NCBI GenBank assembly: GCA_026260175.1
Contig: JAKCWW010002957.1
Coordinates: 1-30,280 of the forward strand
Source: Reticulitermes lucifugus
Taxonomy: Eukaryota; Arthropoda; Insecta; Blattodea; Rhinotermitidae
Reading direction: 5' to 3'
Length of the DNA: 30,280 nt
Below, in pieces: positions 1 to 12,200 of the stretch. Made by a program: the position numbers and the translations under genes. Positions within the stretch are counted from its first letter, which is position 1, and each line of letters opens with the position of its first letter. The notes under the pieces are model-generated. The model made no database searches, was not told the origin of the DNA, and saw nothing but the letters and a program-made list of their open reading frames with translations.

Positions 1-19
1 AAAATCCAGCTCTAGACCG

Positions 20-84
20 CGAATCTAATCCGCATCTGATTTTTTAGCCCTCTAAAACTGTAAGAAAAGTGCGGATTAGATTCG
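20..84. repeat. 15-bp perfect inverted repeat, probable MITE end
   Basis: CGAATCTAATCCGCA at 20-34 is repeated as its exact reverse complement at 70-84, with a 35-base spacer. This is the arrangement of a short hairpin or of a transposon terminal region. The element may run off the left edge of the window, so its boundaries cannot be set. Confidence 0.5.
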
Positions 85-409
85 AGAATATACGGTATGT
101 GTTTTGAAGAAAAGTGACGTTATGTTCTAGTAATGGCAAAAAGAAACCGGTAGTTATTTAAATAGTCCCAGATGTTTCGTGCATATTCTTCTAGATTCCA
201 GTCATTCAGTAATTTTTGTATGTGGATGCTAGTGTAAAGAAGTAATTTTTCTTAAAAAAAGTGATTGTCCTCAAAGTACTAATCAGCACTGAAGGTGTTG
301 GTACAGCAGTAACAGTACAGGTATGCAATTGTCTTGACTGAAATTTTGTGGTTTGCTTTAATAAACAAATTAATTACCATCAAACACGTCCAGTGTATAT
401 TATATACTT

Positions 410-456
410 TATTCTGAAAATATGTTTCTACCCAATGTGGTCATCTTCAGGCCACT
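410..456 (-). ncRNA. Decayed hammerhead-like motif
   Basis: Minus strand: CTGAAGA (444-450 on +), a weak stem ACC/GGGT and GAAAC followed by ATATTTT. The core boxes CTGANGA and GAAA are intact but the outer stem does not pair, so this is probably an inactive relative of the elements at the right end of the window. Confidence 0.35.
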
Positions 457-2093
457 AATATAAAATTCAAATAAAAGTACTGTATACAGTTGTATTAAAA
501 GATATTAACCTTTAGCCACCATGCATCCTACATATAGGATGGGTGTACTGCTATGCCTCAGCGTCAGCATTTTATATAATCAACAAATGTACTTAGAATT
601 CTTTGAGACATGCTGCACAATCTCTGTTTTTTTTTTCTCTGTGTGTGCATTTCATAATGTTTTGTTTCTTGGTTCATAAAATATTCACATTTTACATAAA
701 GGTTGTACTAAAATTTATTTGTCCAAATTCATTGCCAAAAGGTTAATAATTGAGAGGGTTCAAACATGTTGCCAGAATAAGTAATAAGTTGTGTTTGACG
801 GTAATTAATTCCTTCATTATTGCAGTCAACACAGCTGGATGACAAACATAAAAATTGTGGTTTTCCTGTCTACAGGCAAATACTGAGTAAATAATATTTT
901 GAGGTCATAGTTTTAAAAAGCTTTCACTTGTTTCAAATTAACCCTTTGCTTGTCCTTGTGAATAGGACAAGGTGAAATTAAATGTATCCTGCACCTGCTA
1001 ACATGGTAAGATGCTGTAAAATCAGTGATGATTATATGTCACGTCACAGCAGCTACAGAACTATTATATATGTATATATCTTCCATCACTGGTGGTTGGA
1101 GAAAGCAGCGTAAGATCTTGTTATGATTTGCATCGTGCCTGTGTACATGTAGCATTACAGAAACCAAAACACTGATAAAGACTTCTCAGCTGCCCTAGTC
1201 AGTGAATGAGATTAAGGTCTTGGATCCAGAAGTTGTCTGCTATCTTATGTAGGTTATGAAAGAAAGTTTTTGGGTAATGTGTTAAAAGAAGAAGGGGGCT
1301 GTGGGAATTATTCTTCAAGTGTCTTGTGGACCAATGAACATGTCACTACTTTACATAAAAGGAAGAAATGGTTCAGTGGTATAAAATGGGTTTTGACTAA
1401 AAAAGTATGGTGAGCTTTAAAAGTTTTTGTGCTCTTTGGGACCTTCTTGTGATGTTTTGTGTGATAGTGTGGAAACAACTTGGTTCTCTTTTTCCTTGAT
1501 GAGTTGTATGCATAGGTTGCACACCAGATTAATAAGTATGATGCGTTGCCCCATTCAGTGTGAGGGGCAGTAACGCTAGTGAAGTTCAAGTTTATAATGC
1601 TGTACTACCTTAGATGGGTTTGATGTCCAGAAAAACGCCACTGCTTTGAAGGAGTGGCCTGTTGTAAGATGAGCCAAAGTGACACTCTTATGATATGCAG
1701 AAACTTTTACCACTACATACCCGAAAGTCCAGCAAAGTATAAAATAAAGGCTTGGAAAATATCTGATGGCAGCATTAAAATGTTGGAATTTATGTAAGGG
1801 AAAAGAGAAGAGAGAAGTGAAAGTGCAAGATTTGAGGTTCTCGCAGCGATGTTGCTGATGATTCACATCTTTTGTGATGTGTTGTGGTGCTCAATCTTGA
1901 ATCTTCAGAAATGAGAGTCTTTTGTATGATGAACAAGTAGTACTTGGTATGTTAAGTAGTGCATTGGAAAATAACCACATATATTTTGACAACTTCTGTT
2001 CATCTGTGGAACTGATGAAGATGCTTGTGGAAAAACAAATATATGTCCAGATTTAAATATTTCTGATTTGTGGTGTGTTAGAATAAGCTTCTT

Positions 2094-2380
2094 TCAGGTA
2101 TGGCAGACCTTCAGCTCTGTCAGGATGGAGGAAGTCATGCTTGCATGCCTGTGAATTGGGCACATGTACATATTTTGCATGGTGACTTAGCACCAACTTG
2201 TACAGACTGTGGTGTGGTGTACTCCTTACTGTTTGTCATATCACATGGGAGTGCCCATGTTTTGATGAGGAACACCGCACCCACTATCTTCATAGCACAT
2301 TGCACATCATGGTTGGAAATGATCACTGTAGCTTGTTGAACATAGCACTCCTGAATGCTAGAGGAGTTGCCAAGTGTTAA
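2094..2380 (+). pseudogene. LINE ORF2 C-terminal fragment (Cys/His knuckle region)
   Basis: Reading two frames across one frameshift near 2210-2225 gives a segment resembling the C-terminal end of insect non-LTR retrotransposon polyproteins: HGDLAPTCTDCGV, then LTVCHITWECPCFDEEH, then LLNARGVAKC before a stop. The spacing CxxC...H...C is typical of the zinc knuckle that follows the reverse transcriptase/RNase H region in such elements. Only about 95 codons remain and the frame is broken, so it is a dead fragment. It lies in the sense orientation of the host gene, in the presumed upstream intron. Assignment is from remembered family patterns and not from a search. Confidence 0.55.
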
Positions 2381-3196
2381 CTGTTTTGTGTCATTTTAAA
2401 GCTCTAAATTTCATGATAATGGATAATGCAAAGTATAGACCCATATACTGCTTTAGGTGTTGCATACTTCTCACATTTTTAAATAACGCATTTTTATTCC
2501 AAGTACGTCTGTCAGCCCCTCTTTCCATTATGAGATGTAGACAGCTTGATCCAGTTTTAATCTGAGCTAAATAACAGATCTTTTACTTGAACCCTACCCA
2601 GGTGAAAATGACCTTTACTGTCAACCTGCTTTTATGTACTCCTTTGTTTATCTCTTGACCTGCAGTATAGCAGGATTAATTCCAGGCACAAGTAAAATTA
2701 GCGAGCCTAAACTGATGTCACAAGTCGACAGAGTGCGAGAAGTCGTGTGCGCATACATCAGTGTGTTTATACAGTCAGAGCAGTGGAGGTGCCAGTATTT
2801 GTCTGCTTACATAGCAGCCACAGTCATGTGACTGAGGTAGGAGGAGCGTAAAGTTTGTGAAACTTGCGTTGAAAGTTGTCATGCAAGATGGTGGGTACTT
2901 TGTGGATGTAATCCTGCTATAACTAGGGGTTGTGTGGTACAGACTGTCTGTAATGTGCACTTGAATGTAAGTTGGTTTCTACATTTGCATCGTGTTCTTA
3001 TGTAGGGTCATTAAAAATTCACAGATAAGAAATATGTGGAAAAGACAGGTTTCAGGTAAAAATCTTACCTGGTTTCAATATCTGTTAAGAATATAGGTGT
3101 GAACATAACCTGCAATTCACTTATGGTGGATTGAATTGTTTCCCATCCCTCAGCAGTTGTTATGTAACAAAACAAGGTATTGTTCTTATTTTGCAG

Positions 3197-3269
3197 GCAG
3201 CAGGCTGTAACAGGGAAACTGTCACAGACTGAACACTGGAACACTCTTACTCCTCTTGAGCAACAGCAG
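3197..3269 (+). CDS. Gigyf: GIGYF exon (first visible)
   Basis: The acceptor is TTTTGCAG ending at 3196 and the donor is GTAGTA at 3270. The exon begins with the last base of a codon and then reads 24 codons: [24 protein letters not shown]. It joins in frame to the next exon (LEQQQ then LIMQQML), which is the main support. AG dinucleotides at 3199-3200 and 3202-3203 are alternative acceptors, but they would shift the frame relative to this join. The partner exon upstream is not in the window. Confidence 0.75.
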
Positions 3270-6200
3270 GTAGTATTTATTCTCTCTGTTATTAGATGTG
3301 ATCGCAAAATTGCAAAAAGCAGCTATTAGCTTCATCATGTCTGTCTGTCTGGCTAGCTGGCTGGCTGGCTGTTCGTCCACATGAAACAACTCGGTTCCCA
3401 CTGAATGAATTTTCATGAAATTTGATATTTATGGATTTTTCGAAAATCTGTCATGAAAATGTAAGTTTTATTAAAATCTGACAAGAATAACGGGTACTTC
3501 ACATGAAGACCAGCATGTGGCACATACTGACACTACGGGAATTTAAATTGTGTCTGTTATAGTTGTCTGATTTTAACTCGAATTGTAATATTTTGAAAAA
3601 TTTTTCTAACTCTCCATTATAAAATTTCATGAAAAGCCATTGGGTGGTTTGTGTGTCATTGCATGTAGCCACACAGACTAGTTAAGATATTAGGCTTATT
3701 AATTGATTAATTCATAAATCACCATCAAACAAAGGTACATATTTATTGTGTAACGGTAAGCTTTGTGTTTCAGCTGTACATAAAAAGCTTTTTAAAGGAA
3801 GGTAAAAATGTAAATATTACATACATACTTCTTGTGAGATCTCACATTTTAATTGTATGTAGGTGATTTCTTAGTACCTTAACTATGGAAGTTGTGTTTT
3901 TTAAAGAGTTTATTGTTTCAAATCTTTTAAAATATCAAATTATTTATAATTTTTTTACATGGATCTCTTCAGAGAGAAACAATGAAGTTTCCAGCATATT
4001 GAAATTAAAATAATTAAAATGATGAGTTTGTTCTAAGCTATCTGAAACCCTTTCAGATGTGTATTGGGTGCACATTCCCTTTCAGTGACTGTAATTTCCA
4101 CTTATTGGATAATTGATGTTTCTAGTTTTTGGGTGGTGTGACCATTGTATATATTTTATTGCAAAAAAAATGGGAGATCTCACAAGAAGTATGTATGTAA
4201 TATTTACAGTTTTACCTTCATTTTTAAGTTATGTTATATTTAGTGTGATGATGGTCCAGTAGGAATGGAACATGTAGTTTATTGTTACACAGTATATATG
4301 TAGTTGTTTGATGGTGATTTACTAACTAATCGATTGTTTGAACACAGTGGGATGTCTACTGTCAAGCTATTAGTCTTATTTTTGCAACTTTTCATTTTGA
4401 ATGGACAAGACAAAGGTTATAGCTAGTTGGGCAATAAACTCTGTACCTGGTCCACTGCCTGGAGAACTTCTGGCCAGGGTGACTTAAAGGACAAAGTAAA
4501 ATCAGCGTGCGTTCAGGGCTGTTCTGCAGGTGCCTCACATTTACATTCAAACAGTGTGACACTTTGTGTGTGCACTTCAACATAGGCTTCAAAGTAGCAG
4601 CAGTGGGAGTAACGGAGGAAACGAAGCTTTAAACTGGAGAAACAAGGCTTGCTGGGAAGCTGTGTAAACTCGCAGGACCCTGTAGTCTGCAGGTTTGGAA
4701 CCACTGCTCAACTGTGAAGGTCTAAAATCTCACATGCTTTTTAATGAATTTACACAAAACATGCTAATATGATGTGTTATTCCACAGCTAATTATGCAGC
4801 AAATGCTCAGCCAGCCAATAACACAGCAGCCTATTGATCCATTCCTGCAACAGATGGCTGCACCTACCCACAAAAACCCAGTCATGCATCTTCTTAGTCA
4901 GCTTCATCAGGTGAGATACTGTGTCCAAACACACTTCAGAAGTTGCTAGAAGCTTTGCTACATTAACAATTGGGGATATTCAGCTTTCTGTCTCTGGTTT
5001 GTATACACTGAATGTCCTGATTTGTATTCAGGAGCTACTGGGTTCAAATCTCAGCCAAGAGACTGGCTGTTATCTTTAGGGTAGAATTGGGGAAATGGGT
5101 AGGTTAGATTGGAGCGGCCTGAGACTAGGTGACAGGACAGGATGCTCAATCAGATCCAGGAGTGGGGAAGAGGAGCCAGTGCCCCAGGCTGCCCAGTGAA
5201 AACAGTAGACTGAAAAGGTAAGTTACAAAAGAGCCTTAATAAGGACCAAGGGCAGAGGAAAGACAAGGATTGATTTTGCTTTTCTTTGCCTCTATTACCC
5301 TTTATGAGGCCTGTCATTCTCTTTGGCCTGCCCAGGGCCTCTCCTCTTTCCCATCCCTAACTCAGGTTGACCAAGTGTCTTGTTCTCCGTGATTCACCTG
5401 CCCCTCCTGTCCTGTATAACGTGTCCATTTTCCAACATGGCTCACTTCCACCCTGAAGATGGAGACAGCAGCAGGTACCTAGGTTCCTCCAAAACTCTGG
5501 TAACTTCATACCAGACTACACACTGGCATAACCCAAAAGATCACATCTAAATCATGCCATTTTACTTTTCCATACTTTATTATCTTTAATTCCAATGATC
5601 TTGCAAATGTGTGAGGTGGGAGCAATACCAGTGCCATTACTGCTACATTTGCATATGATACTGGAATTCTGTACAGTTCAGCACTTTAAAAGATCTGCAA
5701 TTTTGTGCAATTTTTGTTTTTTTTATGTACAGGGTGTGGCATGGTAAGGTACCTATTTTAAAATTTAAGTAACTTGTACTTGCTCAAAAGTTTTATTTCT
5801 TTAGCATAAATAAATGTTCGCATGTTTGAATTAGATTTTTTAAAGGAATCAGGTTGTTTCGAAAATCATGTCTTCTAGATGCACCCAGTTTTTCTCAATG
5901 TATTGTTAAGTCTGCTTGCAAATTTCTCTCTTGGCTTCTGGTCGTTGGTGGAGGTTTGTGGGGTTTACAGCCCAGCAGTGGTAATGCTGCTTGTTCACAA
6001 ACCCACTCAGATGGAAATTGGCCTCATCTGACATAAGTAACATGTTCACGAACAAAGGTTCTGGTGGCTGCATTAAGTCCTGACAGAAGCATAGACAGTT
6101 CACCTTATCACTCTCGCTCAGTTCTTGCATGATTTGCATTTTGTGTATGGATGAAAAGAAAGGTCAGGATGAAGACTGATGTAGGCTTCATCTTGAAAGA

Positions 6201-9200
6201 TTCAGTGATAATGCTGTCTTCTGGCGGAACAACGTGGACTTTCCCACACTCTGTAGAAGTGAAGTAGCTGTTATAAATTCTTTCCTGTTTATGTTGTTCA
6301 CTTTGTTATTTTGTGATGCTCAGCAGGCATTCATATAAGACATTAATTGCTGCATACTCTCCTTTATCAGTTTCTGTGGTGAAGAATGCATGAGCTGTTT
6401 CTCCCTTTCTCCATACATCTTAAGCAAGGGAGAAAGGAGAAGAAGAGATTGGGAAGGGGGGCAGTTTTACCCTGTTACCTTTATGTAATATTATGTTTCA
6501 GCCTAAAGTGCCAACCACATCTGTGCCTGATGGTCAGCACCCACCTGCACAAACTCAGACCCCAGTGCTGGAGCCACTGCAGCAGTTAATACAGCAGATG
6601 GGGGGTCTGCAGCAGCTGCCTACCAATACAGGACACCAAAGCCTTTTGCATCCTCAGTCCCTCTCAGCACCTGATACTGCTGCAAGTAAACAAGAGGACA
6701 ACTCAAATCCTATTCAGATGCTAATAAGGCAACTAGGAACCAAAGCTGCCAAACCTCAGGTGTGTTTCTAACCTACTAAAATTATTCTTATGATTAGTTT
6801 TTGTTAGTTTTTGTATAATGCACTCATTAATATGTCCACATATGGGCTGGGGACAATAGGGTCCACATTGTGAAAAATGAAGGGATATTTTTCTTTTTGT
6901 GATCACATCCTGTCTAGTTCTATGGCCTGCCCAATCCAACAGCTTTTGTGAGTAATATGCGTGATGGAGTGTCAACTATCCAGAACGCTGGAAGTTTTTC
7001 TTCCATGCCTCTGTGCATATAGATGCTTCTGTATAGTGCATGTGTGGAATCTTCATGGCTAGCCTACTGTGTGGCCCCAGAATTTCAATAATGTTGCAAC
7101 CAGTAGCCTTTCACAGACTTGTCAGTAATTTTCCTTGACATCAGATGTGTTTGTAAGTGTTAAAACAGGTCTGTCCATTACATGAAGTTATGCACAAGTG
7201 TGTGAAATGCTGTTGATTGCAGCATTATTGAAACTTATGCAGGAAGATAACTTTGTTTTTTATCGTGCATTCCCTCATAAGGAATAAAGTAGACCTTTGA
7301 GTGTACTATGTTTGTGTGTGAGTGAGTGAGCGTGCTATTGAATGTGGTGCATGTGTATGTGCACCTTTGAATCTGTTCCATTATTTGTGCAGATGTTCAT
7401 GGGTGTGTTTGTGCATCTGCACCAGTGTGTGTTGAATGAATTTTAACAAAATTTGGTATAAATTTCTTTTGGTGAATTAAATTTTCTTGTGTAAAATTCT
7501 TCATGTTCCAATGGTCAGAGAAGGTAAACGGAAATGAAAATGGGAGGATGTTGTTTAACAGTTAGAGTCTGTGTGGGGAAGTAACATGTCATCCAGTCCT
7601 TCATCTGCTGCTGCCGCTGCTGCTGCTGCTGCAGCATTTACAGCCCAGAGCTGGTTGGGTCCAATATCTACTGCCCCTCCTGGTCAGCTTCCGCCTTCCT
7701 CTCTCTGGGGCCTTCATGGAAAGGATGTTAAGACTGAGCAGCAAATTGTTGTAAGTATAGTCACGGTTGTTACAGTACTTGAATGACTGAACAAGTGTTT
7801 CTTTTAAGGACAGCCACACAAGTCATTGTCATGCTTACATTAACACCAAGTATACATTTTTTCTAAATTTTGTGCTCTGGACATCAAAATGTGTCATGCT
7901 TGACACTAAGTGCATTTTGATTGCCTTCAGCCTTTACCAAAACTGGTATATCAGTCGCTTGAATTGTGTTTGTCATTGATCAGGTATATGGTGTAAATTG
8001 AACATGACAAGCTAAACTGCATGCAGATTTTTACAAGTTTTGTACTATAGCATGTTGTGATTTGTCTGTAGTTTTTTTTTTAAGTTTCAGCATCATATTA
8101 TAATAGTTAAAGCTGTCAACACAGCACATAACCTGTAGTTATTGTGTACTTTGAACATTGAGTACTTGTTGTATGCTGGCTACCCATAATCCACAATATC
8201 AGGTAAAACTACACTGTTAGAAAATTGTCTCGAAACTAAGTGGCCTTCCTCAGAACCAGAAATAATTATATGCCCTTCCTTGAAAGTACCATAGTTATTT
8301 GCAATGTGTAACATAACACACACACACACACACACGCACGCACGCGCACACGCGCCCCCCCTCCCCCGCCCCCACGCGCACGCGCACGGGGGAAAGTCAG
8401 AATATATAGGCAGTTTTTAGTTTACCAGAGAATTGAGGTTGACAGCACTGGAAATGTGGACAGATATAAGCAAGTGAACCTTCTCTGACTTCCTTGTTGT
8501 TAGTTTTCATTTTTGAGTTTGATAAGCCTGCAACATGTGTAACTTGGCTGCTTCATTGATAAATTGTACAGAGGTGGATATGCAGATATGTGGCATTTAT
8601 TATGGAAGAACAAAATTTCAGTATGAATGAGTGGAAAAGTTCAAAAGAGGGAAACAGTTACTGCTTATGATATGTATTTTGGTTACCGCCAGTTGTGATA
8701 TGCGTTGTGTTAAATTACCAGATTGGTAGTCTTATCCAGGACACCAGAAGGATCAGCAGTGATGAAACTGCATTTGATAAAGGCTGTACAAGAATGTGTA
8801 TCTTAAGTCTCAATCAAAAACTTTTTATTCTGGTGGGTTCTGGAAGCTAGTGGACCATTGGCCAAATGCATTGAAAAGCGTGGGAAGGTAAGCAGTGTCT
8901 GTCTGTTTTGTGATTGATTAGTGAGGACTTATAATAAAATTTGCTTTAATTTTGTAGTTAACCCTTTTCAACACAAGAAATATTTTTGTGGGTTCCGTTG
9001 CACTTGCTGCAGTCTTATTTCACTGTCCACAGTAAGTATGTATAAGAGACTGTTCTGTTCAACTCTTCCTTCAGGCCATTTACATCTTCACGTCCCTCGT
9101 GTCTCACCATCTATGATTGGCATCTGTATCAGGAGTATTGCCGTTGATCTGAGTAAGGTCAGACTGAAGCATTTTTGTTCCTTTTTGTTACAGGAAGAAC

Positions 9201-12200
9201 AGATGCGAGCAGAGGAAGAAAGAAGAAGAGAAGAGCTGAGGTAATAAATTTAGTTAATGTTAATTGGAGTAATATAAATTGTTGGTTTGATATAAAACTG
9301 CGTGTAACCACAACTGCTTTAGTTGTATGAGTAATGTTTGTTATTCAAAGGATGAACTTGTGCAGATAAAAATTGTAGCGTGTAGAATGATATAGTTATG
9401 AATGTGTCTCAGTTTTTTTACACTTGTGTGTTTTTATTTTACCAGTTGTAAGCTGTTACAGAATTCCAGAATTTTGAAAATGGGCACAAGGTAATTTGGT
9501 TGGAAAGTCACAAGGTACATGTACTTGTAGATGGAAGATTAATTTTGTGGGTGGTGTGAGAGAAATTGATTGTGAACTGAATTATAGGGCTTAGGTGGGC
9601 TTTTGTGAACACATTTGAATATTTTGATTTCATAAAAGCAGGGACTTTCTTGGCCAGTTGGGTTACTACCAACTTTTGAAGGAAACCTTGACATTACTTA
9701 ATTATGTAAATAAAAAATTACAGAAAACAGGAAGAAACACAGCGCAGGACAGAAGAAGAAGAAAAGCGTAAACAGTTGGAAGAGGAACTGCGTAAGAAAG
9801 AGGCAGAAAAACAGAGACTTGAGGAGCAGATGCAAAAGCTGGAAGAGGAGAGAAGACAGGAGGAACGGCGCCGCAAAGAGGAGGAAAGGCAGCGCCTTGA
9901 AGAGAAGAGACATCTAGAAGAGAAACTGAGGCAAGAGGAAGAACAAAAGAGGAAGTTGGCAGAGGAGGCAGCTGAAAGGAAACGACAGCAGGAAGTGAGT
10001 AAGAACAGTTATAGCTAGAAGGTCAGTTATGTGTGTCATGGTGGTGAGGAACACTTAGAGTGTGTGTGGTCGGTGTTAAGGGAAAGTTTACCTCATGCTT
10101 TATTTTTTATTGTAGCCAACTAAAATACATACACTTAATATATTATAAACTCATGTTGCACTCCTGCTGTGGCTGTGTAATATTTTATTTTTCCTTTCTT
10201 TATACCACTCTGAATGTCTAACAAACAGGTTTCCATAAAAATACATAATTTCAGTGGAGGAGACACAAGAAAAGGGGTTATAACTGTTATTTTTCCAGTT
10301 TTCACTGAAACTGTAGCTGCCATGAGTGCTGATCATGTCACTAGTGGATGTTACCATCGAACTGTGAACTGTATATTCAGACCTAGAGGTGTCCTACCGT
10401 AACAGATGACACACTGCTACTGTGTTCAGTTTAGCCCTTTGGTGCCAGAATTCAATTCCTGGTGTAATCTGCAAACCCCTGGATTTAAATTACAAGATTT
10501 AATTTTTGCATGCAGACTTTTACCCCCACCCCACCAAAAAAACACCAACAGTGCTGTACAAGAATGGTCATAATAAGCTGACACATATGGCGCATTGTTT
10601 GAGATTTGAAACCAGCGCCCTGTGATGAAGCATATGTATTATTCAGCGCGAAATAATTAATCTTTGTGATGGCGGTGCGAAGTACTGTAGCATCAGATGA
10701 AGGTGACTTTTGCTGAGATAATACAACCTAGAATTTATTGAGCCAAGAATCACTTTTAGCATTAGTACAGAACAGTTAGAGGAAAGACACAATAGACACA
10801 TGGAAAGTAACTACCCATCCCTCAGTCATTGCTGACTTAAAGAAACAAATGTTTCTAATGCAGATGCATTTCACTTTATATATATACACACACAGTAAAA
10901 CCCCGATTTAATGTTCCCGCATTTAGTGAAATCCCGGATTTAGTGATGATTTTTTCATGTCCCGACAATAGCTCCATATAAGCAAATAAACCTCCAATTA
11001 ATGAAAACCTCGATTTAGTGAAATACATTCTAATCCCCCAGCAATTCATTAAATAGGGATTTTACTGTATATACTCCCAGATGTGTCTCTAATGATGAAA
11101 GGTTGAACGTGTTCTGGTAAGAACCACAGCAAAGGATGTGTAAAAGTACAAAATATGTTACATAAATACACACTACTCCATCTAACAAAACACTATTTTA
11201 ATTTTATTTTGACACTACATGATTCAGTTGATATCAGTCATCATCAGGCATGTTATACAAATTCTTAAAAACATTGTAAAATGTTATTTGTGAGATCTCT
11301 TGAATATTACAAGGTATACATTACAATAAAATTGTAACATATATCTCATGTAGCTAGTTAGTTATGCCAGTCACTGTAGTGTTTTATGATTTTTGTGAAG
11401 CTAGTTCCTAAGTAAAGGTTAAAAATAGTCAAAAGTTAAGTAAAAATGTTATAGTAAATATGTAAAGTTTGTCTTAGAACAGGCCATGAAGGCCCAGAGG
11501 AGGAGTAGAGGTGTAGCTCTACTCTTTCTTTAAGCTTGGCGCTAGATGGGGGTGGGTCATCAACACCACGCCCTGGCCACTTTACCCCTAGGAAAGGGAG
11601 CCAGTTCCCATTGTACAGGAGGCTGGGTGGGCCCCAGGGCCAGTCGGGACAGGTGCGGAAAATCTCGCCCCCCAATGGGCTTTGATCCCCAGACCATCAA
11701 GCCCATAGCGAGTCGCTATACCAACTGTGCTATCCCGGCCTACAAAAGTTTTATAGTTAAATGTGTATATGTTGGGTAGAGTAATCATAAAACACTACAG
11801 TGATTGACACAATTTACTAGCTACATGATGTACTATCAATGTTACAGTTTTAAGGTAGTATATACCTTGTGATGTTTGAGAGATCTTGCAAATAGCAACA
11901 TTTTACCTTGTTTTTTAAGAATTTGTATATGATTTATATTGATCAAAACAAAATTGAAAAGTGATTGAACACTGCAGGATGGATACTATTAAATTGATTA
12001 CATGTGTTCAAGAACTCCAGCATATTTTTAAACCATTCACCAAATAACACTTGCAGACTTTATTAGCAGATATTTTCAAATCTGCAAGTTGTGCATTAAT
12101 TTTGGTTTTACAGTTATACTACACTACAAAAGGCACGTGGTTACTATTTGAGTAATGTAACAAATGTGAATCTTAATATAGTATGTGCTTTTTCTTCTCA

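Larger units (their letters stand above)
1..3196. other. Upstream intron (presumed) with decayed repeats
   Basis: No coding exon of the host gene is recognisable here. The first visible exon (3197) begins with the last base of a split codon, so this stretch is most likely the preceding intron; the GYF-domain exons must lie further upstream. Contents I can name are an inverted repeat at 20-84, a decayed hammerhead-like motif near 410-456 on the minus strand, and a LINE fragment at 2094-2380. The rest is AT-rich sequence with nothing I can identify. Confidence 0.6.

Noticed and set aside
961-1008. Candidate upstream exon between an AG near 965 and GTAAGA near 1006
   Set aside because: One frame is open (QGEIKCILHLLTW) but there is no similarity to GIGYF or anything else, and short open stretches between AG and GT are common by chance.
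2634-2831. Open frame with MSQVDRVREVVCAYISVFIQ
   Set aside because: No family recognised, no splice context linking it to GIGYF in phase, and similar-length open frames occur throughout the window.
8580-8885. Possible transposase N-terminal remnant ([10 protein letters not shown] ... [12 protein letters not shown])
   Set aside because: Faint resemblance to the helix-turn-helix region of mariner-like enzymes, but too decayed and interrupted by stops to support a call.
9698-9913. Minus-strand open frame rich in Leu/Phe opposite the coiled-coil exon
   Set aside because: It is the antisense of a Glu/Lys/Arg-rich exon; purine-rich codons give Leu/Phe/Ser on the other strand. The + strand reading has splice sites and family similarity.
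10439-10475. B-box-like GAATTCAATTCCTGG suggesting a SINE
   Set aside because: No A-box upstream at the required distance and no target-site copies; too weak.
11700-11745. Functional tRNA gene on the minus strand
   Set aside because: Only the A- and B-box survive; acceptor stem and anticodon arm cannot be folded, and the GC-rich body continues well past a tRNA length, so it is a SINE.
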